This document shows positions 24,281 through 32,653 of a DNA stretch of 37,955 bases, one piece after another; the first letter of the stretch is position 1; each line of letters starts with the position of its first letter. The stretch covers positions 1 to 37,955 of the forward strand of contig JAAZCX010000036.1 of the NCBI GenBank assembly GCA_012513065.1. The letters run 5' to 3'. The translations under genes and the position numbers were made by a program. This DNA comes from Clostridiaceae bacterium (GTDB lineage: Bacteria > Bacillota > Clostridia > TANB77 > CAG-508). A model generated the notes under the pieces. The model did not search any database and was not told where the DNA came from. It saw only the letters and a program-made list of their open reading frames with translations.

Positions 24281-24712
24281 TTATTTTACCCCAGTAGGTT
24301 TACTACCAGATACTTGATTATTTACCGCATTTGTATTTTGACCTGCTGGGCTTGTACCCGCTTCAGATGAAGTATTTGTTTTCACTGTAGTACCTGATGA
24401 TGCTGTATTTGTTTCTTCACTTGGCGTAGACGCAAATGGGTTTTCCTTACTTGGATTGTAACTTTTACTTTTTTTGTATATATTTAAGTCAGATCCATCT
24501 ATTGTATAAACTTTATTTTCAGTTGTAAGTGTTGTATCAATATTTTCTTCTTCTAATTCTTGTGCTATGTTTTCTGGTGTTGTATAAGCAACTTTATTTG
24601 GTACAACCTTACTTATTGGATTGTAATCATAAAATAAGATACTTAATACAAGTAATATAGCTAAGCATAGAAATAAGATAATAATTAATTCTTTTAAAAT
24701 TGTTTTTACCAT
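24281..24712 (-). CDS. Unknown single-pass membrane protein in the pilus operon
   Basis: A 143-residue protein with one N-terminal transmembrane helix (about 10-28), then a short extracytoplasmic domain with YNPSKENPFAS near residue 85. The C-terminal third is low-complexity Ser/Thr/Gly/Asn. Its position after PilO corresponds to PilP in PilMNOP clusters, and the NPF-type motif recalls PilP's conserved DPF region, but I see no further similarity and do not assign it. RBS AAGGAG, short gaps on both sides, so co-transcribed. Confidence 0.7.
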   Translation of the reverse strand: MVKTILKELIIILFLCLAILLVLSILFYDYNPISKVVPNKVAYTTPENIAQELEEENIDTTLTTENKVYTIDGSDLNIYKKSKSYNPSKENPFASTPSEETNTASSGTTVKTNTSSEAGTSPAGQNTNAVNNQVSGSKPTGVK

Positions 24713-24730
24713 ATTAATAACTCCTTTTTA

Positions 24731-25450
24731 TTATTGTGCTGTTGTATTTGTATTCGCATTCGCATTCGCATTTGCATTTGCATTAGCATTTGAATTTGCA
24801 TTGGCATCTGCATTTTGTTGTGATTGTTCATCTGATTGTCCTGTTGTTCCTAAATTCTGTGTTGAAGTATTTCCTTGAATTGATATATTTGGCACATTAA
24901 ATGTTCCTTGTAGAATTTCTTGTTGATATGGCAATAATTTAAAATTTTGAATTCTAAAATCTAATTCAGAATCATTTTCAATCGAATAAATGAAATTTGT
25001 AATTGCAATATAAGAACCATCAACTGTAAATTTTAAATCATTTACATTATTTGCTCCTGTATTACTTCCTGTTATTTCAAATTTTAGATTAATTCCTTCT
25101 TGCCTTGCATGAGTTCCTAATTTAGCCCACAAAAATTCAATTGCATAACTTTTTTCTGTTCTTGCTGCTAAAATTTCTTCATCACTGCTTAAGTTAGTAT
25201 ATTTTAAATATTCACTTTTAGTATTTTCTAATTTATTACTTGCTGAATGTAAATCATTGATTCTATTAGGAAAATCTACATCTATTAGCATATTAGCTTC
25301 TTCTATTTTAGCCTTCAAATTTTTACTTTCGTCTTCGATTTCTCTCATACTTAGTATTTGAAAATCTCCAAATTGAAGTCCATTAGTTAAAGTTACATAT
25401 CCTAAAGCTAGTAATAAAACGATTATAACCACTAGTAATATTTTTCTCAT
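24731..25450 (-). CDS. pilO: PilO-like pilus alignment-complex protein
   Basis: A 239-residue protein with an N-terminal transmembrane helix (about 4-22), a coiled-coil stretch (about 38-85) and a ferredoxin-like domain. The core GSYIAITNFIYSIEND is the PilO-type segment. The C-terminus is an Ala-Asn repeat tail (ANANANAN). Start ATG overlaps the preceding gene's stop (ATGA), indicating coupling with PilM-PilN. In known systems PilO dimerises with PilN. Confidence 0.8.
   Translation of the reverse strand: MRKILLVVIIVLLLALGYVTLTNGLQFGDFQILSMREIEDESKNLKAKIEEANMLIDVDFPNRINDLHSASNKLENTKSEYLKYTNLSSDEEILAARTEKSYAIEFLWAKLGTHARQEGINLKFEITGSNTGANNVNDLKFTVDGSYIAITNFIYSIENDSELDFRIQNFKLLPYQQEILQGTFNVPNISIQGNTSTQNLGTTGQSDEQSQQNADANANSNANANANANANANTNTTAQ
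24751..24814. repeat. Hexanucleotide repeat coding an Ala-Asn tail
   Basis: About ten imperfect GCATTY units (six bases, so in frame) encode alternating Ala-Asn at the end of the PilO-like protein. Copy-number change would alter tail length without frameshift. Confidence 0.85.
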
Positions 25451-27102
25451 GGCAAATCTCCTTCTATTACGATTTTAATAATTCCATTTTGTTTTACTCC
25501 TGAAGTAGATACTACTGTACTAGGACTTAAAATTCCATCTATAATTAAACTTCCTTTAAAGAATCCTAATAAATCATAGTTTTCAGATTGAGCATTAATT
25601 ACGATATGTGTTCCAGTTGTATTTTCTATTGATGTAAGTGTAACTCCTTGTGGAATTACATTCATAATTCTAGTTAATAGTAATGGAATTACATTTTTAG
25701 TTTTTAAATTTTCAGTAACTTTATTACTATAATTTTTTAAATTTTCAGTCATTTTTTGATAATCGCTTGATTTATTGTTTATTGATTGTATATCTTTGCT
25801 AGCTAATATCATTTGATTATTTGTATCGTCTTTTACTTCTTGTATTTCTGATAATTTTATATCAGTTTGTATTTTCAAGAAAGTAGTAATAGCAGTATAT
25901 ATTACTAAAAATGCTAAAATACCTGAAATTGTTCTTAAAAGCCATTTTTCAGTTCTATCCCATTTTGCTTTAAAATCAAAAGAAAAATCAATTTTTTTAT
26001 TTCCAATACTTATAGATTTTTCCTTATTGTCTTTGCCTTCTTTTTTGTTTTTATTTCCTATATCTAATTTTAACCAATCTGGTAATTGATCTGCAAAATT
26101 TGGTTTCTTAAAGTTTAAATCTTTAATTCCATATCCTAATCCTTGCATTGCAAGTGCAATTGCTGAATTTACTTCTATATAATCTTTAATGTTTATTTTT
26201 ACATTTTCACTAATAAAAAATGGTTTTAATATTTCACATTTCATATTTGAAAAATATTCTTGGAAATATAAATCAATATTATTAATAACGCAACCTGTAC
26301 CAGTAATATATATTTTTTCGATACGATTTAAAGAGCTATCAACAAATTCTTTTACTTTTTGAACAATATTATATAATGTAGGCATAATATCTTCTAAGTA
26401 TACATTTTCCTCTTCTTGTAATAATTCTTTACCTTCCATTGTATAAATCGTTGTATTTTTACAAATTTCATAAGCTTTTGAATAAGAATTTTCTTTTTCG
26501 TTAATATTATATAATATAGAACCCATTCCTTCTTCTATTTTATCTACACTATAAATATTACCTTCTATAATTGTAGTTAATGTGGTTTTTTCTTCCATAT
26601 TAACTATAAGAATATTTTCTTTTTCCTTTACTTCTGTAATATTAGGAATGCACATTGGTAATGGTAAAATACTTGATACTGAATTTCCTTCTGTATCTTG
26701 TATTTTTTTATTTATTTCTGCTTTATTAATAGTTACAAATATTGTTTTTAATCTTTCTTTGTCTTGAACATCTTGTACTAAAGCATATCTACTTTCTAAT
26801 GCATTTCTATTATATCCTTTTTCGTGGCAATATGATTCAAATTCTGTTTCTATTGCTTTTTTTAAATCATTTTTATTTAATAAACTAAAAAAGTAAAAAT
26901 ATTGATATGCCTCTTCTGACAAATTAATACTTATTGGTGTTTTAAAACTGAATGTCTCTGAAACAATTTGATTAATTGCTTCGCCTAAAGAATCATAGAA
27001 TTTGACACCAAAAGATTCAACTTTTAGCAAGTCGCGATCTTTTGTTACTTTTGCATATTTTATTAAATTAGTCTCTATATACAATCCTAAGCAACTTGGC
27101 AT
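25447..27102 (-). CDS. pilM: PilM-PilN fusion protein
   Basis: A 551-residue protein. Residues 1-320 are a PilM-like actin-fold ATPase: MPSCLGLYIETNLIKYAKV start, KIYITGTGCVINNIDLYF phosphate-binding region, and ALAMQGLGYGIKDLNF. Residues about 380-551 are PilN-like: a transmembrane helix (ISGILAFLVIYTAITTFL), coiled coil, then a small periplasmic-type domain (MNVIPQGVTLTSIE). PilM normally binds the N-terminal tail of PilN, and here they are covalently joined. RBS AAGGAG. First gene of the pilus unit. Confidence 0.85.
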   Translation of the reverse strand: MPSCLGLYIETNLIKYAKVTKDRDLLKVESFGVKFYDSLGEAINQIVSETFSFKTPISINLSEEAYQYFYFFSLLNKNDLKKAIETEFESYCHEKGYNRNALESRYALVQDVQDKERLKTIFVTINKAEINKKIQDTEGNSVSSILPLPMCIPNITEVKEKENILIVNMEEKTTLTTIIEGNIYSVDKIEEGMGSILYNINEKENSYSKAYEICKNTTIYTMEGKELLQEEENVYLEDIMPTLYNIVQKVKEFVDSSLNRIEKIYITGTGCVINNIDLYFQEYFSNMKCEILKPFFISENVKINIKDYIEVNSAIALAMQGLGYGIKDLNFKKPNFADQLPDWLKLDIGNKNKKEGKDNKEKSISIGNKKIDFSFDFKAKWDRTEKWLLRTISGILAFLVIYTAITTFLKIQTDIKLSEIQEVKDDTNNQMILASKDIQSINNKSSDYQKMTENLKNYSNKVTENLKTKNVIPLLLTRIMNVIPQGVTLTSIENTTGTHIVINAQSENYDLLGFFKGSLIIDGILSPSTVVSTSGVKQNGIIKIVIEGDLP

Positions 27103-27231
27103 AATTACTCCTTAATTTATTTTTTATAATCTGTTATTATATTTTACAAAAAACCACAAAAAAATACTTGTTTTTTTCTATATCATTTACCATTCTTTGT
27201 ATTTACAATATAATCGTCGAATTATGAGTTA

Positions 27232-27259
27232 ATTTTATCTTTTTTTTATAAAAAGTCAA
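27232..27259 (-). promoter_or_regulatory. Candidate promoter of the pilus operon
   Basis: On the minus strand TTGACT (27254-27259), 16-bp spacer, TAAAAT (27232-27237). About 130 nt upstream of the first pilus gene. Moderate match only. Confidence 0.5.
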
Positions 27260-27331
27260 TAGTTTTAATAGAGTTGTAATTCAAATGTAATATTATTGTA
27301 ATATTGGCTTTTATTTCTATTTTTTACAAAA

Positions 27332-27358
27332 AAAATAAAGGATATCATCCTTTATTTT
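27332..27358 (-). terminator. Terminator of the ppa-TPR-dpaA-uppP unit
   Basis: AAAATAAAGGAT / ATCCTTTATTTT with an ATC loop, followed by a T-run on the minus strand, about 58 nt after the uppP stop. Confidence 0.8.
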
Positions 27359-27415
27359 AATTTTAAATTTTATTTTTTCATTTTATTTTTTAATATCAAG
27401 TTTGGCATATTTTTA

Positions 27416-28243
27416 TTATCTTATGAAACACATTCCTATAATTATAATTCCTAAAATTATTCTATAAATTGCAAATATCTTGAAACTTCCTTTTTTTAGA
27501 TAGTTTAATAAGAATTTTATTACAACCATTCCTACTATAAAGCTTGTAATTATTCCAATAAAGAATGGTAAATTAATTGTGAAATATTTTAGTTTGTATA
27601 GTGCTGCTGCTGCAATTATAGGTGTAGATAGTAAAAATGAATATTTTGCAACAGATTCTCTGTCTATTCCTATTGATCTTCCTACTGTCATTGTTATTCC
27701 TGATCTTGAAACTCCTGGAAATGCAGCTGCAATTGCTTGTGAAATTGAAATTAAAACTGATTGTTTCAATGTAATATCTTTATATTCAACATTTGATTTT
27801 GATTTTTTATCTATAATATATAAAACTATTCCCATTACTATAAGAGCAATTGCAATTAATACCATTTCTATTGAGATTTCTTGTACATTAAACTTTTGTG
27901 CCAACGTTTCAACTATTTTCCCTGATATTTTATCTAGTATAAGACTTAGTATTCCTGCAGGTATTGTTGCTATTACAATATACCAGAATATTTTTCCGTC
28001 TGTTGTTTTTTCTTTCTTTACTACTTGTTTGTATCCACCTTTAATTAAATTAATCCAATCTTTAAAGAAAAATACGCATATTGCTAATAAAGTTCCAATA
28101 TGTAAAGCTACATCAAATGATTCTCCCATTTCTCCCCAATTAAACATCCATGGAAATAAGTTCAAATGTGCTGAACTTGAAACAGGTAATAATTCTGTTA
28201 ATCCTTGTACAACTCCTAAAATCAATGCTTGTATTTCATTCAT
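27416..28243 (-). CDS. uppP: Undecaprenyl-diphosphate phosphatase UppP (BacA)
   Basis: A 275-residue polytopic membrane enzyme that dephosphorylates C55-PP to recycle the peptidoglycan lipid carrier. It also confers bacitracin tolerance in this family. Motif 1 reads GVVQGLTELLPVSSSAHL at the N-terminus (usual E(G/A)xTEFLPVSSTGH). Motif 2 is FPGVSRSGITMTVG near residue 175. About seven to eight hydrophobic helices. Just downstream of dpaA in the same unit. Confidence 0.95.
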   Translation of the reverse strand: MNEIQALILGVVQGLTELLPVSSSAHLNLFPWMFNWGEMGESFDVALHIGTLLAICVFFFKDWINLIKGGYKQVVKKEKTTDGKIFWYIVIATIPAGILSLILDKISGKIVETLAQKFNVQEISIEMVLIAIALIVMGIVLYIIDKKSKSNVEYKDITLKQSVLISISQAIAAAFPGVSRSGITMTVGRSIGIDRESVAKYSFLLSTPIIAAAALYKLKYFTINLPFFIGIITSFIVGMVVIKFLLNYLKKGSFKIFAIYRIILGIIIIGMCFIR

Positions 28244-28265
28244 TATTTTTCCTCTTTTCTTCTTT

Positions 28266-29138
28266 TTATTTTTCTTCTTTTAGTATATTATATAATGTAT
28301 CTTTTATAAATTCAGCTGATGTTAATGGTGCAATTTTCCCCGGAATTGAAAGTGCCAAAATGGATTTTATTCCTGCTTTTTCTGTTTCTTTCATATTAAC
28401 TCCTCCAGGCTTTGATGCTAAATCTATAATCAAACAATCTTTTCTTATACATTCTATTTGTTCTTTTTCTATTATCATAGTTGGTATTGTATTAATTATA
28501 ATATCAAATTTATTTAATTGTTTATTTAATTCTTCTAATTTTACAACCTCGTATCCATATGTTTTAATCCATGCAAAATCCTTATTCTTCCTGGCTTCGC
28601 AATATATATTTGCATTCATTGCTTTAAAGACATTCGCTACTGTTTTACCTACTCTTCCAAATCCTAATATTAATACATTGCTCCCATGTATAGTCTTTAT
28701 CGTTTCTGTAATTGCTATTTGAAGTGCTCCTTCTGCTGTTGCAATAGTATTTAATACAACTAATTCTTCTCTTTCTAATATATTAACAATTTTTATATTG
28801 TTTTCTTCAAATAAATATTTTAATTCTTTTTTTATACTTCCTGCAATAATTTTTTTACCTTTTACATTGTCTATAAATTCTTTTATTGTTATTTTCTTTT
28901 CACTAAATGGTGTATTTATTTCTATACTATTAGTAGATAATGGTATTGGCCCTAAAATTAATTCAGTATTTTCTGTTGCTTGTTTTATAGATTCGCATAT
29001 CTTTATTTGTTCTATATTTTTTAATTCATCTGAATTTTCTAAAGCATAAGTATTTATATTAAATTTGTCTTTTGCAAGTATTTGAGCTAATTTTACCATT
29101 CTTAGGTCTCCACCTATTATGGCTATGTTTTGAATCAA
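28266..29138 (-). CDS. dpaA: Dipicolinate synthase subunit A
   Basis: A 290-residue NAD(P)-binding protein of the SpoVFA family that makes dipicolinic acid from a lysine-pathway intermediate in the mother cell. It begins with IAIIGGDLRMVKLAQIL and has a second dinucleotide fold LILGFGRVGKTVANVF near residue 155, followed by IIDLASKPGGVNM. The start codon is a TTG. Subunit B (DpaB) is not adjacent. The gene sits between a TPR protein and uppP. Confidence 0.93.
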   Translation of the reverse strand: MIQNIAIIGGDLRMVKLAQILAKDKFNINTYALENSDELKNIEQIKICESIKQATENTELILGPIPLSTNSIEINTPFSEKKITIKEFIDNVKGKKIIAGSIKKELKYLFEENNIKIVNILEREELVVLNTIATAEGALQIAITETIKTIHGSNVLILGFGRVGKTVANVFKAMNANIYCEARKNKDFAWIKTYGYEVVKLEELNKQLNKFDIIINTIPTMIIEKEQIECIRKDCLIIDLASKPGGVNMKETEKAGIKSILALSIPGKIAPLTSAEFIKDTLYNILKEEK

Positions 29139-29193
29139 TTAAATGCACTCTCCTTTTTTGTTTTTAATAAATTGTATTCAAAACATATTTTTA

Positions 29194-30408
29194 TTATTCT
29201 CTTTCTTTATCTTTTTCTTGTTCTTCCTGTCTTTTCGTTTTAATAATTCTCATTACTTTTATATCATTATGATTTAAATTTCCAACTAATTCAAATGTGC
29301 GTTTTAAATGTAACATAGTTTCTTTATCTTTTTTACTTACTTTTGGACGCTTTTTATTTTCTTCAACTTTTATTTTCTTTGTAGGCTTTTCAACTTTGTT
29401 AAAAATAATTCTAAATATTAATTCTTTTCTTATTGTTTCATATATTTCTGGATTTTCATCTACAGCTGCATTTAGATATTGAACTGCCTTTTCTTCATCA
29501 CCTTTTAGCATTGCAATATAAGCCAAGTAATAATATGCATCTTCTTCTAATTCTTCATCTTGCACGCATTCCAAAAAATATTGTTCTGCTTCTTCTAATT
29601 CATTATACAATAATGCAATTTGTCCTAAACTATATTTTGCACGGTATAATAATGAATTTAATTCTGCTGCTTTTTCATAATATTCTTTTGCACTTTGAAA
29701 ATCATTCAATCTAGTATAAATCATTCCTAAGTTATAATATAAATCATAATTTTCTGGATGATATTGTAATGCATCTAAATAAACGCTAACGGCTTCTTTA
29801 AATTTTTCTTGTTCATACAAAATATCTCCAAGTAAAAATGTTGCATTTTCCCAATCAGGTCTTTTTTTAAGTAATTCATTTAATATTTTTACAGATTCAT
29901 TTGAATTTCCTGTTTTATGAAATAAATCTGCTATTTTATAATTTATATTATCATCTTGTGGTCTAATATTTATTGCTCTTATATATTCTTCAATTGCTGT
30001 TTGTAATTGTCCTTCTTTTTCATATTTTTCTGCTAATAACTTATGTCCATAATAGCTATTAGGATTTTTTTCTACTAATTGTAATAATATTTTTTTAGAT
30101 TTTTCTTCATTACCAATTGTAAAATACAATTTAGAAAGTGAGATATAAATAGCTTCTGTTAATGTTATTCCTTTTCTTTCTATTAATATAATAATTATAG
30201 GCAATATAACAGAAAATACATATGTTAATATTAGTAGAAGTATATTTAATTCTACTTCTATTATTAATGCTATAAATCCAATTGTAATACCCAAAGCTTG
30301 TAATACTAATACATATATATAGTTAGTATCATTTTTTTGTATCATTCTAAAAAATAAAAATAAAAATAATCCTAATGCAAACACATTAAATAAAATTCTT
30401 TCTATCAT
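29194..30408 (-). CDS. Membrane-anchored TPR protein
   Basis: A 404-residue protein. The N-terminus has three hydrophobic segments (about 1-80). TPR repeats follow from about 90 to 330: SYYGHKLLAEKYEKEGQLQTAIEEYIRAI, NYKIADLFHKTGN and others. A basic, Lys-rich C-terminal tail ends in KDKERE. TPR arrays bind partner proteins, and no partner is visible. I use the ATG at 30408, 7 nt after AGGAG; the track's ATG is too close to it. Confidence 0.85.
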   Translation of the reverse strand: MIERILFNVFALGLFLFLFFRMIQKNDTNYIYVLVLQALGITIGFIALIIEVELNILLLILTYVFSVILPIIIILIERKGITLTEAIYISLSKLYFTIGNEEKSKKILLQLVEKNPNSYYGHKLLAEKYEKEGQLQTAIEEYIRAINIRPQDDNINYKIADLFHKTGNSNESVKILNELLKKRPDWENATFLLGDILYEQEKFKEAVSVYLDALQYHPENYDLYYNLGMIYTRLNDFQSAKEYYEKAAELNSLLYRAKYSLGQIALLYNELEEAEQYFLECVQDEELEEDAYYYLAYIAMLKGDEEKAVQYLNAAVDENPEIYETIRKELIFRIIFNKVEKPTKKIKVEENKKRPKVSKKDKETMLHLKRTFELVGNLNHNDIKVMRIIKTKRQEEQEKDKERE

Positions 30409-30420
30409 AAGCATTCTCCT

Positions 30421-30951
30421 TTATTTTGAAAACTTTTTGTTATAGTTATCAATACATTCTTGGATAATTCTTTCTGCTTCTTCTCTTCCCATGATTTTAT
30501 CTATCGTTGTTTGTTTTCCTTCTAATTGTTTATATACTTCAAAAAAGTGCATAATTTCTGCTGATATATGTCCTGGAACTTCTGTAATATCTTTATATTC
30601 ATTTAAAAATGGATCTTGTTTAGAGATTGCTATAATCTTTTCATCATAATCTTCTCCATCTATCATTTTTAATACTCCTATTGGATATACCTCAACTAAT
30701 GCTAATGATACTATTTTTTCTTGGCAAAGTACTATTACATCTAAAGGATCGTTATCTCCTGCATAAGTTCTTGGTATAAAACCATAATTTGCTGGGTAAT
30801 GTGTTGAAGTATATAATACTCTATCTAACCTTAACATTCCTGTTGGCTTATCTAATTCATATTTATTTTTACCACCTTTTGAAATCTCTATAACAGCAAC
30901 AAAATCATCTTTTTTAATTCTTTCTGGATCGATGTCATGCCATATGTTCAT
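30421..30951 (-). CDS. ppa: Inorganic pyrophosphatase (family I)
   Basis: A 176-residue cytosolic enzyme hydrolysing PPi to phosphate, pulling biosynthetic reactions forward. The metal-binding signature DNDPLDVIVL is near residue 66, preceded by YPANYGFIPRTYAGD. The NKYELDKPTG substrate-binding motif is present. RBS GGGGG. First gene of the ppa-TPR-dpaA-uppP unit. Confidence 0.95.
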   Translation of the reverse strand: MNIWHDIDPERIKKDDFVAVIEISKGGKNKYELDKPTGMLRLDRVLYTSTHYPANYGFIPRTYAGDNDPLDVIVLCQEKIVSLALVEVYPIGVLKMIDGEDYDEKIIAISKQDPFLNEYKDITEVPGHISAEIMHFFEVYKQLEGKQTTIDKIMGREEAERIIQECIDNYNKKFSK

Positions 30952-30972
30952 AATTCTTCCCCCTTTTATATT

Positions 30973-31002
30973 TTCTTATCTATTTTAGGCTATTTTTGTC
31001 AA
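30973..31002 (-). promoter_or_regulatory. Promoter of ppa
   Basis: On the minus strand TTGACA (30997-31002), 18-bp spacer, TAAGAA (30973-30978). Confidence 0.6.
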
Positions 31003-31050
31003 AAAGTCCATAGGAAATATAATTTTTTTCATATTTTTTAAATTTCACTA

Positions 31051-31080
31051 TTGACAAACTATCTTTTTTGGTATTATAAT
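31051..31080 (+). promoter_or_regulatory. Promoter of tRNA-Leu
   Basis: Consensus TTGACA (31051-31056), 18-bp spacer, TATAAT (31075-31080), 28 nt before the tRNA. Confidence 0.85.
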
Positions 31081-31107
31081 ATGTCTTGTCAGTTGCAAAA
31101 CTTATAT

Positions 31108-31195
31108 GCAGATGTGGCGGAACTGGCAGACGCACAGGACTTAAAATCCTGCGGTTGAATAAACCGTGCCGGTTCGATTCCGGCCATCTGCACCA
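31108..31195 (+). tRNA. tRNA-Leu (anticodon UAA)
   Basis: Acceptor stem GCAGATG / CATCTGC, discriminator A and encoded CCA. The anticodon loop CTTAAAA has TAA as anticodon, read in stem CAGGA / TCCTG. A long variable arm (type II tRNA) and T-loop GGTTCGATTCC are present. The 3' end is a common attachment site for integrative elements, and mobile-element genes begin right after it. Confidence 0.97.
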
Positions 31196-31252
31196 ATAAA
31201 TAGCAATTTTTAAGAGATTTCAACAGAACTCAAGAAAATTCTAAAATGGTTA

Positions 31253-31288
31253 AAAGCCAGTATTCAAAGTGATTTGAATACTGGCTTT
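31253..31288 (+). terminator. Terminator downstream of tRNA-Leu
   Basis: Perfect 16-bp stem AAAGCCAGTATTCAAA / TTTGAATACTGGCTTT with a GTGA loop and a T-run. Confidence 0.85.
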
Positions 31289-31332
31289 ACTTTTTTCTAA
31301 AATTCTAACAAGTTTCGATAATATGTGAAAAA

Positions 31333-31356
31333 ATGTTAGGAAACGATGTTAGGAAA
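31333..31356. repeat. Tandem direct repeat next to the presumed attachment site
   Basis: ATGTTAGGAAA occurs twice with a 13-nt period, about 140 nt from the tRNA 3' end. The similar, inverted TTCTAACA lies just upstream. Candidate arm-type integrase or initiator sites, unproven. Confidence 0.6.
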
Positions 31357-31420
31357 AATTTAATTCAAATTATTGAAATTACATGCTTTCACAAAATTCA
31401 TAGCTTAGAAAGGAAAAGTT

Positions 31421-31936
31421 ATGGAATTTATACCTTATTGTGCAGAAGAAGCATTCCAATTTTGTTTCTATCAAATTCCAAAAGAACTATTTACAAATAA
31501 AAATTATAAAGGAAAATTAAGTTCAGATGCAATAATATTATATAGTTTATTGCTAGATAGATTATCAATATCTATTAAAAACAAATGGATAGATGATGAA
31601 GGACTTATATATCTAATTCTTACAAGAAAAGAAGCTCAAGAAAAGCTAAACATTTCAGATAAAACAGTAACTAAAGCTTTTAGACAATTAGAAGAACTTA
31701 AGTTAATAAGTGAAAAAAGAATAGGTAAAGGAAAAACATATAAAATATATGTCGGAAAAATTAATCGTAAAATTTACGATTTAAGTACCGGAAATTTTAC
31801 GACTGAACTACCGGAAAAAGTACGACATAGTAAGAATAATAATATTTATAATAAAAATAGTAAGAATAATGATTTTGATAAAAGAGATTATAAAGATTTA
31901 TCATTTTTATATGCAAACAATGATTGGAATAAATAA
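31421..31936 (+). CDS. RepA_N-type replication initiator (short form)
   Basis: A 171-residue protein with the RepA N-terminal domain found on Firmicute plasmids and integrative elements. It starts FIPYCAEEAFQFCFYQIPKELF and contains a winged-helix segment (EAQEKLNISDKTVTKAFRQLEEL, about 70-95). A basic linker and a C-terminal LSFLYANNDW follow. Canonical plasmid RepA_N proteins are longer, but short versions occur on integrative elements. RBS AAAGGA. First gene of the mobile element. Confidence 0.85.
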   Translation: MEFIPYCAEEAFQFCFYQIPKELFTNKNYKGKLSSDAIILYSLLLDRLSISIKNKWIDDEGLIYLILTRKEAQEKLNISDKTVTKAFRQLEELKLISEKRIGKGKTYKIYVGKINRKIYDLSTGNFTTELPEKVRHSKNNNIYNKNSKNNDFDKRDYKDLSFLYANNDWNK

Positions 31937-31960
31937 TAAAAATTGAATGGAGAATTTAGA

Positions 31961-32314
31961 ATGAATATTGAATATACAAAATATGGAGATTATTATTTGC
32001 CAAATTTAGTAGCACCACAAAATATGAGAGGTTTCAAGTTAGGAAAATATGGAAAATTAAGATTAAATTATTTGAAAGAAAATAAAAGAGCAGAATATAT
32101 GATTTTGCTTATGAACAATAAATTGCAACAACATTTAATGGAAATAGATAAATCAGCTAATAGAAGATATGAAATTTTAATAAGGCAACTTACTGAAAAA
32201 GAAAATATTACTGAAGAATTAAAAACAAACAATCAAATGGAATGGATTGGCAAAATGAATTATATTAAAAATTGTGCTGAAGAAATTATATTTAATGAAT
32301 TAATTTATGTATAG
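31961..32314 (+). CDS. tnpV: TnpV family transposon-encoded protein
   Basis: A 117-residue protein matching the TnpV family: IEYTKYGDYYLPNLVAPQN, GKYGKLRLNYLKENKRAEY, LMEIDKSANRRYEILIRQL and the conserved NCAEEIIFNELIY end. Function unknown. These genes are common near mobilisation genes of clostridial elements. I use the ATG at 31961 (after GGAG) instead of the track's upstream TTG. Confidence 0.85.
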   Translation: MNIEYTKYGDYYLPNLVAPQNMRGFKLGKYGKLRLNYLKENKRAEYMILLMNNKLQQHLMEIDKSANRRYEILIRQLTEKENITEELKTNNQMEWIGKMNYIKNCAEEIIFNELIYV

Positions 32315-32329
32315 AATGGAGAGTATGTT

Positions 32330-32653
32330 ATGGAAGAAGAAAGATTATATGATATAGGTTCAATTGAATTAACAGATCTAATTGAACAAAGAAGAATGAG
32401 TTTAGTTGATAAGAATGAAGATTACAAAAAATTATCCAAAGAATTTAAGAAGATAATGGACACATAACCAAATTTGCAATTAATATTAGAAAAAGACAAA
32501 GAAATTATTCTAAATGAAATTGATTGCAAAATGTTACAAAAGTTAGTCAATATTTATTTAGAAATGACAATGTATGAAGAACGAGAAATTTTCTTTTTAG
32601 GGGGAAAAGAAGCATATTATTACTTCAAAAATATAGGAATTTTAAAGGACTGA
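32330..32653 (+). pseudogene. Small mobile-element protein interrupted by an in-frame stop
   Basis: ATG with GGAG upstream opens a reading frame of 107 codons plus stop that contains one TAA at 32465-32467. The two halves (MEEERLYDIGSIEL..., then ...PNLQLILEKDKEIILNE ... NIGILKD) stay in the same frame and join naturally, as in small proteins next to TnpV and relaxase genes of similar elements. The first 45 codons could still be translated. Either a nonsense mutation or a sequencing error. Confidence 0.75.

Larger units (their letters stand above)
27103..27415. other. Intergenic region between pilM-pilN and uppP
   Basis: 313 nt without a gene. It holds the uppP terminator and the probable pilus promoter, listed separately. 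The leader between that promoter and the pilM ATG (about 120 nt) shows no recognisable riboswitch; a short direct repeat (GTAATATT, 11-nt period, near 27287-27305) is also present. Confidence 0.6.

Noticed and set aside
27103-27231. Riboswitch in the pilus operon leader
   Set aside because: No c-di-GMP or other known riboswitch core motif could be recognised; only A/T-rich sequence.
27579-28283. 234-residue + ORF opposite uppP, and 28150-28722 opposite dpaA
   Set aside because: Shadows of strongly conserved minus-strand genes, without ribosome binding sites.
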